Below are positions 1 through 7,122 of a stretch of DNA of 11,437 nucleotides, one piece after another (position 1 is the first letter of the stretch; each line of letters begins with the position of its first letter). The DNA is from an uncultured Peptococcaceae bacterium (lineage in GTDB: Bacteria > Bacillota > Peptococcia > Peptococcales > Peptococcaceae): NCBI GenBank assembly GCA_945949655.1, contig CAMFFG010000014.1, forward strand, positions 1 through 11,437, written 5' to 3'. Position numbers and translations under genes: made by a program. Below the pieces are notes generated by a model that searched no databases, was not told where the DNA came from, and saw only the letters and a list, made by a program, of their open reading frames with translations.

Positions 1-1
1 C

Positions 2-949
2 GTATGTGGGGAAGAAACCGCGCTGCTGACATCTGTAGAAGGGAAACGTGGCGAACCAAGACCAAGACCTCCATTCCCGGCAGAAAAAGGTCTGTGGGGC
101 GTTCCAACTTTCGTAAACAACGTAGAAACTCTGGCCAACATTCCAGTTATCTTTACAAAAGGCGGCGACTGGTTCGCTTCCATCGGTACCGCTGGTTCCA
201 AAGGTACCAAAGTATTCGCTATGGCTGGTAAAGTAAACAATATCGGTCTGGTTGAAGTACCAATGGGTACTACTTTAAGAGAAATGATTTATGATATCGG
301 TGGCGGTATTCCAAACGGCAAAGAATTTAAAGCTGCACAGACCGGTGGTCCTTCCGGCGGTTGTCTGCCAGCCAGTCTGCTGGATACCGAAATCGACTTT
401 GATACACTGGTAGCAGCTGGCTCCATGATGGGCTCCGGCGGTCTGATCGTACTGGATGAAACCACCTGTATGGTTGATATCGCCAAATTCTATCTGGAAT
501 TCACCCAGGATGAATCCTGCGGTAAATGTCCACCATGCCGTATTGGTACCAAGAGAATGCTGGAAATCCTGGATAAGATCACCCGTGGCGAAGGTACCAT
601 GGAAGATATCGATAATCTGGAAACACTGGCTCGCACCATCAGCAGTTCTGCTCTGTGCGCACTGGGCCAGACAGCACCAAACCCAATTCTGGCTACATTA
701 AAATTCTTCCGCGATGAATACGAAGCACACATTGTGGATAAGAGATGTCCTGCTGGCGTATGTAAAAAATTACTGCGTTACACAATTGATCCGGAAAAAT
801 GTAAAGGTTGTACCGCTTGTGCTCGTAACTGTCCAGTTAGCGCAATCGAAGGTTCTGTTCGTGAACCGCATAAGATTGATACCAGCAAATGTATCAAGTG
901 TGGTACCTGTATTGAAAAATGTAGATTCGGCGCAATCTCCAGAGCGTAA
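2..949 (+). CDS. hydB: HydB/HndC-type NADH-binding flavin subunit of [FeFe]-hydrogenase, 5'-truncated
   Basis: This is the NuoF-like diaphorase subunit of a multimeric, probably electron-bifurcating [FeFe]-hydrogenase; it exchanges electrons with NAD(H) through FMN and Fe-S clusters in the cytoplasm. The reading frame is open from base 2, so the real start lies upstream and 315 residues are visible. The first visible residues ([19 protein letters not shown], then a [13 protein letters not shown] block) are the NuoF FMN/NADH-binding core. The N-terminal thioredoxin-like [2Fe-2S] domain usual in HydB would be outside the window. An SLBB-like region follows, then the [4Fe-4S] motif [10 protein letters not shown] (Cys at about 173, 176, 179) with its fourth Cys at about 219. 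A His/CPAGVC stretch near 243-254 may be the zinc site known in related HydB proteins (from memory). The C-terminus is a two-cluster ferredoxin domain (Cys 267/270/273/277 and 297/300/303/307), which separates HydB from respiratory NuoF. It ends 17 bp before hydA, clearly one operon. An ATG at 221 is internal, not the start. Confidence 0.93.
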   Translation, partial: VCGEETALLTSVEGKRGEPRPRPPFPAEKGLWGVPTFVNNVETLANIPVIFTKGGDWFASIGTAGSKGTKVFAMAGKVNNIGLVEVPMGTTLREMIYDIGGGIPNGKEFKAAQTGGPSGGCLPASLLDTEIDFDTLVAAGSMMGSGGLIVLDETTCMVDIAKFYLEFTQDESCGKCPPCRIGTKRMLEILDKITRGEGTMEDIDNLETLARTISSSALCALGQTAPNPILATLKFFRDEYEAHIVDKRCPAGVCKKLLRYTIDPEKCKGCTACARNCPVSAIEGSVREPHKIDTSKCIKCGTCIEKCRFGAISRA

Positions 950-966
950 TAGAAGGGGTGATTTTT

Positions 967-2733
967 GTGGAAATGGTAAATGTTATGATCGACGGCGTTT
1001 CCGTGCAGGTTGAAGCGGGTTCCACCATTCTGCAGGCTGCACAGAAAGCTGGCATTAATATTCCAACATTATGTTATTTGAAAGATGTTAACCAGATCGG
1101 CGCCTGCCGCGTATGTCTGGTTGAAGTAAAAGGCGCAAAAGCACTGCAGCCTTCCTGCGTATATCCAGTAAGAGAAGGTCTGGAAGTGTTCACCAATACT
1201 GCAAAAGTTCGCGAAGCCAGAAAAGGCGTTGTAGAACTGCTGTTATCCAACCATCCTGCCGACTGTCTGAACTGCGTACGCAGCGGTAACTGCGAACTGC
1301 AGAATCTGGCACATCAGATGGGTATCCGCAAAATTCGTTTTACCGGTGAACAGAGCACATTCGATATTGATGACCGCAGCGTAGCAATCGTACGTGATCC
1401 AAACAAATGCGTGTACTGCCGTCGTTGCGAAGCCGTATGTAAAAAAGTACAGGGTGTAAATATCCTGGGCGGCATCGGCCGTGGTTTCAACAGCATTGTT
1501 GGCCCTGCATTCGGTCATGCACTGGATGAAATCAACTGCACACTGTGCGGTCAGTGTATCAATGTATGTCCGACCGGTGCGCTGGCAGAAAAAGACGATA
1601 CCCAGAAAGTATGGGATGCGCTGGCTGATGAAAATAAACACGTTGTTGTTCAGTTCTCTCCAGCTGTACGTATTGCCATCAGTGAAGAATTTGGCCTGCC
1701 GTATGGCACCATCTCCACCGGAAAACTGGTTGCTGCACTGAGAAGAATGGGTTTTGACAAAGTATTTGACACCAACTGGTCCGCCGACCTGACCATCATG
1801 GAAGAAGGTAACGAGTTGCTGGATCGTCTGCAGAATGGTGGTACTTTCCCAATGATTACCTCCTGCTCCCCAGGTTGGGTAAAATACTGTGAAAACCATT
1901 ATCCAGATCAGCTGGATCACCTGTCAACCGCAAAATCGCCACAGGCAATGTTCGGTGCAATGGTAAAAACCTATTATCCTCAGACCGATGGCATTGATCC
2001 GGCCAGCATTTACAGCGTATCTGTAATGCCATGTACTGCGAAAAAATTTGAAGCTGCCCGTCCAGAAATGTGCGACAGCGGCTACCGCGATGTAGATGCT
2101 GTTATCACTGTTCGCGAAGTGGCTCGCATGATCAAACAGGCTGGTATTGACTTTGTAAATCTGCCAGACGAAGAATGCGATGCTCCAATGGGTCTGGGCA
2201 CTGGCGCTGGTACGATCTTCGGTACAACCGGCGGCGTTATGGAAGCTGCTCTGCGTACCGTATATGAAGTGGTAACTGGCAAAACACTGCCTCGCCTGGA
2301 ACTGGAAGAAGTTCGCGGCACCATGGGCGAAATCAAAGAAGCTACCATCGATCTGGATGGCACACCAGTAAAAGTTGCAGTTGTCAACACACTGGCTCGC
2401 GCAAAAGATATCATGGAACAGGTAAAAGCTGGCACAGCTGATTACACCTTCATCGAAATCATGGCTTGTCCAAACGGCTGCGTAGGTGGCGGCGGTACAC
2501 CAATCGTTGATGCACTGACCAGAACCAAACTGCCAGAAGACTACCGTGCATTGCGTGCAAAAGGTCTGTACACCGATGATGAACAGCTGACCATCCGTAA
2601 ATCCCATGAAAACCCATTCATCATTGCAGCGTATGAAAACTTCCTGGGTGAACCTTTGAGCCATAAAGCACATGAACTGCTGCACACCCATTACACACCA
2701 CGTGTGAAATACAATCTGAAATGCGAAAAATAA
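967..2733 (+). CDS. hydA: [FeFe]-hydrogenase catalytic subunit HydA/HndD type
   Basis: Catalytic subunit that evolves or oxidises H2 at the H-cluster, working with HydB (just upstream) and presumably a HydC outside the window. About 588 residues, normal for the M3-type. In order: [2Fe-2S] domain (Cys 36, 47, 50, 64), His-Cys3 [4Fe-4S] site (H96, C100, C103, C109), two-cluster ferredoxin domain (C148/151/154/158 and C191/194/197/201), then the H domain. H-cluster motifs are L1 TSCSPGW (298-304), L2 MPCTAKKFE (354-362) and L3 EIMACPNGCVGGGGTP (497-512). The C-terminal small-subunit-like tail ends with the usual SHENP...LLHTHY signature. L1 has Ser where many enzymes have a second Cys, and L3 has Thr where Gln is common. 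I chose GTG at 967 because AGAAGGGG at 951-958 sits 8 bp before it; the in-frame GTG at 958 overlaps that Shine-Dalgarno sequence, and ATG at 973 is further away. Codon use is strongly biased, suggesting high expression. Confidence 0.96.
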   Translation: MEMVNVMIDGVSVQVEAGSTILQAAQKAGINIPTLCYLKDVNQIGACRVCLVEVKGAKALQPSCVYPVREGLEVFTNTAKVREARKGVVELLLSNHPADCLNCVRSGNCELQNLAHQMGIRKIRFTGEQSTFDIDDRSVAIVRDPNKCVYCRRCEAVCKKVQGVNILGGIGRGFNSIVGPAFGHALDEINCTLCGQCINVCPTGALAEKDDTQKVWDALADENKHVVVQFSPAVRIAISEEFGLPYGTISTGKLVAALRRMGFDKVFDTNWSADLTIMEEGNELLDRLQNGGTFPMITSCSPGWVKYCENHYPDQLDHLSTAKSPQAMFGAMVKTYYPQTDGIDPASIYSVSVMPCTAKKFEAARPEMCDSGYRDVDAVITVREVARMIKQAGIDFVNLPDEECDAPMGLGTGAGTIFGTTGGVMEAALRTVYEVVTGKTLPRLELEEVRGTMGEIKEATIDLDGTPVKVAVVNTLARAKDIMEQVKAGTADYTFIEIMACPNGCVGGGGTPIVDALTRTKLPEDYRALRAKGLYTDDEQLTIRKSHENPFIIAAYENFLGEPLSHKAHELLHTHYTPRVKYNLKCEK

Positions 2734-2768
2734 GTAGCGTCAGAATGCGTTAAATTGCATTGCAAAGA

Positions 2769-2802
2769 GCCTGCTGTACCTTATGGTGCGGCGGGCTTTT
2801 TT
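2769..2802 (+). terminator. Rho-independent terminator of the hyd operon
   Basis: A 12-bp stem (GCCTGCTGTACC at 2769-2780 against GGTGCGGCGGGC at 2785-2796, three G-U pairs) has a TTAT loop and six T's at 2797-2802. It lies 35 bp after the hydA stop. Confidence 0.9.
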
Positions 2803-2985
2803 GGTGCGCCTGCAGTCTCTGTGCAATGGACAGCAGTTGTCTTGGTTGAGTTCAAACCCAAAGAGAATATGTTTCAGTCCACATAAAAAACACAAAAGAC
2901 GATATAGAATGTGCAATCAAAATAAAAACTGTGTTTTGGCATAAATTATTTTGAGCCGTCTGTGTCGAAAATTTGTAAAATAATA
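2803..2985. other. Intergenic spacer without a recognisable gene
   Basis: This stretch between the hyd terminator and the riboswitch promoter becomes AT-rich from about 2880. I see no ORF with a ribosome site and no RNA gene. The only structure noted is an 8-bp inverted repeat, AAAACACA at 2887-2894 and TGTGTTTT at 2930-2937, 35 bp apart, which may be chance. Confidence 0.5.
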
Positions 2986-3019
2986 TTGCATTCTGTATCC
3001 ATTCGTGATAGAGTATAAA
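2986..3019 (+). promoter_or_regulatory. Probable promoter for the riboswitch-symporter transcript
   Basis: TTGCAT at 2986-2991 could be a -35 box with a 17-bp spacer to TAGAGT (3009-3014). A better -10-like TATAAA lies at 3014-3019 but has no good -35 at 17 bp. A start in this area is required by the riboswitch immediately downstream; which hexamer pair is used is uncertain. Confidence 0.4.
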
Positions 3020-3026
3020 TCGTTGT

Positions 3027-3052
3027 TGGGAATACGAGGAGGCGTTTTCCCA
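3027..3052 (+). other. Leader hairpin just 5' of the glycine aptamer
   Basis: TGGGAATACG and CGTTTTCCCA pair as a stem with one T-T mismatch, leaving a six-base loop AGGAGG (3037-3042). It directly precedes the P1 helix of the riboswitch, so it may be the leader's 5' structure or the 'ghost aptamer' element that accompanies some single glycine aptamers. The AGGAGG loop is not followed by a start codon at usable distance, so it is probably not a ribosome site. Confidence 0.45.
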
Positions 3053-3207
3053 CAGCTATCTCTGGAGAGTCTCTATCTTTTTTGGAGCGCCGAAGGTGTA
3101 CCACAAGCGGGAAAGCCTGCTTGTGAATCTCTCAGGCAAAAGGACAGGGCATAGAAAATTCGGGCGGCAGAAATGCTGAATGCGATGTTCTACTCTTCGG
3201 AGAGCTG
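3053..3207 (+). promoter_or_regulatory. Glycine riboswitch, single aptamer
   Basis: The conserved glycine-aptamer blocks appear in order: GGAGAG at 3064-3069, GCCGAAGG at 3089-3096, and AATCTCTCAGGCAAAAGGAC at 3126-3143 followed by AG. Closing helix P1 can form between CAGCT..CTC (3053-3057 and 3060-3062) and GAGAGCTG (3200-3207). Only one full aptamer is present, not the common tandem. The P1 3' strand includes the 5' arm of the terminator that follows, so glycine binding should prevent termination: a predicted ON switch for the symporter 88 bp further down. The family call rests on core motifs and is firm; the ON direction is inference from overlapping pairings. Confidence 0.92.
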
Positions 3208-3233
3208 ATGAAACGATCAGCTCTTTATTTTTT
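3202..3233 (+). terminator. Riboswitch-controlled intrinsic terminator
   Basis: GAGCTGAT (3202-3209) pairs perfectly with ATCAGCTC (3216-3223) across the loop GAAACG, followed by TTTATTTTTT. The 5' arm shares bases 3202-3207 with riboswitch helix P1, so the two structures exclude each other. This is the expression platform of the glycine riboswitch. Confidence 0.88.
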
Positions 3234-3294
3234 GTGTCTGTTTTCAAATCCAAAATAACACATAACAGGAAACAGACGGAGAGGAGAATGTAAA

Positions 3295-4650
3295 ATGTTA
3301 GAACTGGTGCAAAGCGCCAACAGTGTATTATGGGGGCCAGTGCTGCTGCTTTTATTGTGCGGCACTGGAATCTGGTACACGATCCGTTTAAAATTTATTC
3401 AGGTGAGAAAATTTGGAGAAGCTTGCCGACTGGTGTTTGGCCACATGAAGTTCAAAGGCGGCCAGCGCAAACAGGGCGAAATGACGCCGTTTCAGTCACT
3501 GACCACGGCGATTGCGGCACAGGTCGGCACAGGTAACTTGACCGGTGCGGCCACTGCGCTGATTTCAGGCGGTCCTGGGGCAATTTTCTGGATGTGGATG
3601 AGTGCCTTTTTTGGCATGGCTACCATTTATGCCGAAGCCACGTTAGCACAGACCTACAAGACCACCCTGCCAGATGGAGAAGTAACCGGGGGTCCGGTCT
3701 ATTATATCCGTCAGGCCTTTCAGGGCACATTTGGCAAAGTGCTGGCCGGTGCATTTGCGGTGTTTATTACGCTGGCGCTGGGCTTCATGGGCAACATGGT
3801 GCAGTCCAACTCCATCGGCAGTGCTTTTGCGGAAGTATTCAGCAGCAGAGGCGTTGAGTTTCCTCCTGTAATCATTGGTGTACTGCTGGCTGTCTTTGCA
3901 GCGTTTATTTTTATCGGCGGCACGAAACGTCTGGCCGTTGTGGTAGAAAAGGTCGTGCCTTTTATGGCAGGCTTATATGTACTTGGGGGCTTGCTTCTCA
4001 TTATTCTGAATATCACGCACATTCCCCGTGTGCTGGAAATGATCATTGTATGTGCTTTTGATCCGTCGGCAATGGGCGGTGGTGCCCTGGGGATTACCGT
4101 ACAGCAGGCGATTCGTTACGGGGTAGCCAGAGGGTTATTCTCCAACGAAGCCGGGATGGGTTCCACACCCCATGCCCATGCTCGTGCTACCGCTAAAAAT
4201 CCGCACGAACAGGGTTTAACCGCCATGATCAGTGTATTTATCGATACCTTTATTGTGTTAAATATGACCGTATTTGCAGTGCTTTCCACCGGTGCGCTGG
4301 AAAGTGGCAAAGGCGGCATTGCTCTGACTCAGACAGCCTTTGCCAGCGTGTACGGCAGTTTTGGCGATATCTTTGTTGCCGTGTGTCTGCTGTTCTTCGC
4401 GTTCTCCACTATTTTAAGCTGGCATTTCTTTGGCGCAGTCAATGTGAAATATCTGTTTGGAGATACGGCAGTGAAAGTGTATTCCTGTATTGTCATCGTA
4501 TTTATCATTGTTGGTTCTACCCTGAAGGTAGATCTGGTATGGGAATTGTCGGACTTTTTTAACGGCATGATGGTAATCCCCAACGCACTGGCTCTGCTGG
4601 CCTTAACCGGTGTAGTGGTAGGCAGCTGCAAAAAATACGGCGGTAAATAG
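3295..4650 (+). CDS. AGCS-family Na+:alanine/glycine symporter
   Basis: Inner-membrane secondary transporter of the alanine-or-glycine:cation symporter family, 451 residues, the usual length. It is hydrophobic throughout, with around ten or more membrane segments beginning near residue 14. The family signature GGPGAIFWMWMSAFFG lies at 92-107, preceded by the conserved AAQVGTGNLTGAATALISG stretch; the SNEAGMGSTPHAHA block characteristic of the family lies near residue 282. The ATG at 3295 is preceded by GGAGAGGAG at 3278-3286, 8 bp away. It is the only gene behind the glycine riboswitch, which points to glycine (possibly also alanine) as substrate and to induction by glycine. A terminator follows 55 bp after the stop. 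Exact substrate and Na+ versus H+ coupling cannot be told from sequence. Confidence 0.95.
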   Translation: MLELVQSANSVLWGPVLLLLLCGTGIWYTIRLKFIQVRKFGEACRLVFGHMKFKGGQRKQGEMTPFQSLTTAIAAQVGTGNLTGAATALISGGPGAIFWMWMSAFFGMATIYAEATLAQTYKTTLPDGEVTGGPVYYIRQAFQGTFGKVLAGAFAVFITLALGFMGNMVQSNSIGSAFAEVFSSRGVEFPPVIIGVLLAVFAAFIFIGGTKRLAVVVEKVVPFMAGLYVLGGLLLIILNITHIPRVLEMIIVCAFDPSAMGGGALGITVQQAIRYGVARGLFSNEAGMGSTPHAHARATAKNPHEQGLTAMISVFIDTFIVLNMTVFAVLSTGALESGKGGIALTQTAFASVYGSFGDIFVAVCLLFFAFSTILSWHFFGAVNVKYLFGDTAVKVYSCIVIVFIIVGSTLKVDLVWELSDFFNGMMVIPNALALLALTGVVVGSCKKYGGK

Positions 4651-4705
4651 AAATTGTTAGATGATCTGTTCCTGTATCCCGAAGCAAGTGAAATAGATCT
4701 GTGAT

Positions 4706-4739
4706 GCAGAGATGGCGTTTTGGCTGTCTCTGCTTTTTT
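4706..4739 (+). terminator. Rho-independent terminator of the symporter gene
   Basis: An 11-bp stem (GCAGAGATGGC at 4706-4716 with GCTGTCTCTGC at 4723-4733, two G-U pairs) is followed by six T's at 4734-4739. It lies 55 bp past the symporter stop. Confidence 0.9.
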
Positions 4740-4760
4740 GTATGGTACGATGTTTGTCAA

Positions 4761-4799
4761 CAGAAAAGGTCTGCAGCAGATACAGCTCTGATGCAGACC
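4761..4799 (-). terminator. Rho-independent terminator of the transglutaminase-like gene
   Basis: GGTCTGCAGCAGA (4768-4780) and TCTGATGCAGACC (4787-4799) form a 13-bp stem with one mismatch around a TACAGC loop. Read on the minus strand the stem is followed by TTTTCTG (4767-4761). The T-tract is short, so it may be less efficient than the facing terminator. Confidence 0.75.
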
Positions 4800-4838
4800 T
4801 ATACATTATAATAGTTACGGTTTCTTATCAGTGTCTTT

Positions 4839-6329
4839 CTATGCAGCCGGTTGTTCCTGCGCGGCAGTCTGCTTCTGTTGTTCGTCCATAAGCTGCAAGG
4901 TAGCGTAGGTCATGTCCACCACATCGCCGCGGGTGGCGGTAGCATTGCCGCTGGCTTGTTCCTCGGTTAAAATGCCGTGGGTGACAGCAATGGCCAGTGC
5001 ATCCTCATAGCTGTGCTGAATGCCTAATACCCGCAGCATCATGACAGCGTAATCCCGTTTGCTGACAGCGCTGGTGCCAAAGGCAGTTTCGCTTTGCCCG
5101 GCCACCAGTTTGTTCTCATACAAAAAACCAATGGAAGAGCGAGCCCACTGCGGGACATCGGTAAAAGGGCAGATGGAGGCATAATAATCACCATTTTCCC
5201 GCAGCGCTTCAAGGCCATCATTCATACGCATTACCATAACGCCCATCTCAACCCTGGTCATGGTATCGTTTAAACGAAAGCCACCTTCATCGCCTACAAA
5301 AAGTCCGAACTCTTTTAATGCCTCCGCCTTTACCTGCGTGGCTTTCTGGCTGGCTTCTGTCTGATTGGATGTATTTTGTTCCGTTTGCTGAACAGTATTG
5401 TCATCAACTGGAACGGCATTGTCATCCTGCAGATAACGGTCATCGATCTGATCGCCGGTAATGGCGTTTTGCAGAGATAAGCCGGCAAAAGGAACTGATA
5501 CCTGTTTCTGGCCGACGGTGCGACCGGTGTAGATTTCTTTGCTGCGTTCATAAGCCGTTTGGTCATAGGTGTGGGTACCTTTTTGCTGGAAGGTGTCCAG
5601 ATCCAGCAGAAAATAAGACCAGCGGTCGTTGTTATCCTGGCGGCCTACAGGGTCGTTAAAGGTAACGTCCAGCATCCACCATTTTCCGTCCAGATAAACG
5701 GCATTCCAGATATGATCACCGCTATAGGCTGTGCCAGTCACTTTAATGCAGGGGATCTCCATAATTTCGCACAAAAGCTGAACACTGTTGGCGTACCCTT
5801 CGCAGACAGCCTGCCCTTCCACCAGACAGCCAAAGCTGGTGAAGGCTTTGCTGTATTTTTCCGGATCGGATACGGCGGCAGCCACATATTCACAGTGATC
5901 AACGATATAATTATTGATATAGCGCAGCTTTTCATAATCCGTGCTGTAGATCTCAGCGACCGCCGCGATCTCTTTTGCCTTTGCCTGCACATACTGATTC
6001 AGATCATTGTAATCGCGACCGCGAAAGGTGACAAAAAATGTAGTGGGGGTTACATTGGAATAATACTGCAGATTGGCATCCAGGCTAAAAGGGACCAGCC
6101 GAGTGGATAAGTCCAGCACATCATGCATAAAATTTTCAGCCTGCGGACTTTTACCAGACACATTGGTATCAAGCCGCAGTTCGCCAAGGGCACCATTGGT
6201 TAAATACATCTGGTATATGGTTGTAGCAACCCCTGTTGTATCGGTGGCGGAGCTGGCCAGAGCAGGCATCGTGCTGAAAAAAAACAGGAACACAGTGCAG
6301 AGCAGGATCTGCAGTTTTTTCTGTCTCAT
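4839..6329 (-). CDS. Secreted transglutaminase-like protein with SLH-like repeats
   Basis: Predicted exported protein of 496 residues. The N-terminus is a clear signal peptide: MRQKK, a hydrophobic run rich in Leu and Phe, then PALASS, with cleavage likely near residue 26. The middle holds a transglutaminase/protease-like fold with a plausible triad: Cys176 in GQAVCEGYA, His206 in GDHIWNAV and Asp221 in WWMLDVTF. A linker rich in Gln, Asn, Thr and Asp (about 290-330) leads to three SLH-like segments (about 335-378, 387-437 and 438-482), the second being best (PFTDVPQWA...). Such proteins usually sit on the cell surface held by SLH binding; substrate unknown, with peptidase or cross-linking roles both possible. 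A GTG at 6341 would add four residues, but AAAGGATGTGA overlaps it and lies about 8 bp before ATG 6329, so I prefer 6329. Single-gene transcript, divergent from the DUF4446 gene. Confidence 0.88.
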   Translation of the reverse strand: MRQKKLQILLCTVFLFFFSTMPALASSATDTTGVATTIYQMYLTNGALGELRLDTNVSGKSPQAENFMHDVLDLSTRLVPFSLDANLQYYSNVTPTTFFVTFRGRDYNDLNQYVQAKAKEIAAVAEIYSTDYEKLRYINNYIVDHCEYVAAAVSDPEKYSKAFTSFGCLVEGQAVCEGYANSVQLLCEIMEIPCIKVTGTAYSGDHIWNAVYLDGKWWMLDVTFNDPVGRQDNNDRWSYFLLDLDTFQQKGTHTYDQTAYERSKEIYTGRTVGQKQVSVPFAGLSLQNAITGDQIDDRYLQDDNAVPVDDNTVQQTEQNTSNQTEASQKATQVKAEALKEFGLFVGDEGGFRLNDTMTRVEMGVMVMRMNDGLEALRENGDYYASICPFTDVPQWARSSIGFLYENKLVAGQSETAFGTSAVSKRDYAVMMLRVLGIQHSYEDALAIAVTHGILTEEQASGNATATRGDVVDMTYATLQLMDEQQKQTAAQEQPAA

Positions 6330-6375
6330 GCTGAGGTTCACATCCTTTATTTGTTATGGATAGAGTGTTTGTTAC

Positions 6376-6384
6376 AGTATAGCA
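6376..6384 (-). promoter_or_regulatory. Extended -10 promoter for the transglutaminase-like gene
   Basis: On the minus strand TGCTATACT matches an extended -10 element (TG, one base, then a TATAAT-like hexamer). No convincing -35 box lies upstream. It would give a leader of about 40 bases before ATG 6329. Confidence 0.4.
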
Positions 6385-6449
6385 TACTTGCGCCCAAAAG
6401 ATATCTGAATTTTATTAAGATTTTCTGTGGAGCAGTAATTTTATAAAAA

Positions 6450-6466
6450 GCGATTTGCTCTATCGC
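6450..6466. repeat. Inverted repeat GCGAT-N7-ATCGC over the -35 region
   Basis: Perfect 5-bp arms flank TTGCTCT, and the -35 hexamer of the DUF4446 promoter lies inside the spacer. Outer AAAAAGCG (6445-6452) and CGCTTTTT (6466-6473) also pair, so it could be an operator or a weak hairpin. No protein is known to bind it. Confidence 0.35.
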
Positions 6467-6483
6467 GCTTTTTGCATTATAAT
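6455..6483 (+). promoter_or_regulatory. Sigma-A-type promoter for the DUF4446-MarR genes
   Basis: TTGCTC (6455-6460), a 17-bp spacer and a perfect TATAAT (6478-6483). Transcription should start near 6490, giving a leader of about 70 bases to ATG 6563. Confidence 0.6.
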
Positions 6484-6487
6484 AAGT

Positions 6488-6502
6488 AAAACGCTAGGTT
6501 TT
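6488..6502. repeat. Inverted repeat AAAAC-N5-GTTTT at the predicted start point
   Basis: Five-base arms lie on either side of GCTAG, right where transcription from the TATAAT at 6478-6483 should begin. Size and place suit a MarR-type operator, and a MarR gene is second in this transcript. Short arms mean chance is possible. Confidence 0.35.
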
Positions 6503-6562
6503 GCAATTCAATAAAGATGGATTCTATTCAGAATTACGGTAAAAATGCAGGAGGTAGGATAC

Positions 6563-7105
6563 ATGATGGAGATTCTGGAGCTCTTGAACCAGTATGCAAT
6601 TGTTTTTACAGCGATTATGGCGCTACTCATCCTGATCTTTCTGATCAGAATGATGCAGTTGCAGAAAGAGATCAAAACGCTGAAGAAAAAATATACGGCA
6701 CTGACACTAGGGGTGAACGGAGAAAATCTCAGTGATATCGTGACCGAACTGGTGGCCAGCAATCAGGATACCCAGCAGTCGGCCAGACAGCTGGAGCAGG
6801 ATGTGAAAGAACTGCGGAAACGGCAGCAGGCCAATCTGAATCATGTGGCGATCATGCACTATAATGCCTTTGACTTTACTTACGGCGAATTGAGTTTTTC
6901 CATGGTGGTGCTGGATGATCTGGGCAACGGCTATGTGTTTACCAATATTCATAATCGGGACGATGCCCGTTGCTACTGCAAGCGGATCCTGAATGGCGCC
7001 AGCAAGCATCCGCTGAGCGATGAGGAAAAGGAAGTGCTGGAATATGCACTCAACAATGATGTAGATTACAGCCGGGCCAGCCGAGGTACGGTTACGGTGA
7101 AATAA
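6563..7105 (+). CDS. DUF4446 family membrane-anchored protein
   Basis: A 180-residue protein of unknown function that I recognise as DUF4446. One membrane segment lies near residues 9-28 (AIVFTAIMALLILIFLI), followed by a charged, probably coiled-coil stretch (about 29-95, rich in Lys, Glu, Gln and Leu). The conserved C-terminal part carries MHYNAFDFTYGELSFSMVVLDD, a TNIHNRDDARCYCKRI block and a LSDEEKEVLEYAL helix, which match the family pattern. The N-terminus is likely short and outside, with the rest in the cytoplasm. An ATG at 6545 would place the Shine-Dalgarno sequence AGGAGGT (6549-6555) inside the gene, so ATG 6563, 7 bp after it, is the better start. The MarR gene follows after 17 bp, so the two are probably co-transcribed. 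In other Bacillota this family is found near chromosome-partition genes, but nothing here links it to that role. Confidence 0.85.
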   Translation: MMEILELLNQYAIVFTAIMALLILIFLIRMMQLQKEIKTLKKKYTALTLGVNGENLSDIVTELVASNQDTQQSARQLEQDVKELRKRQQANLNHVAIMHYNAFDFTYGELSFSMVVLDDLGNGYVFTNIHNRDDARCYCKRILNGASKHPLSDEEKEVLEYALNNDVDYSRASRGTVTVK

Positions 7106-7122
7106 CATGGCGCTATAAGCAG

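Noticed and set aside
4..231. A 75-codon Arg-rich ORF at the left edge
   Set aside because: The same DNA in the next frame encodes the unmistakable NuoF/HydB core leading into the 221-949 segment, so this is an out-of-frame shadow. There is no frameshift.
221..949. ATG at 221 as the start of hydB
   Set aside because: Conserved HydB residues continue upstream in the same frame to base 2; the ATG is an internal Met.
2885..2937. Inverted repeat AAAACACA/TGTGTTTT as an operator or terminator
   Set aside because: The arms are 8 bp of low-complexity sequence 35 bp apart with no promoter at a suitable place; likely chance in AT-rich DNA.
3056..3253. A 65-codon minus-strand ORF over the riboswitch
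   Set aside because: It overlaps a conserved structured RNA on the other strand, has no recognisable protein features and no good ribosome site.
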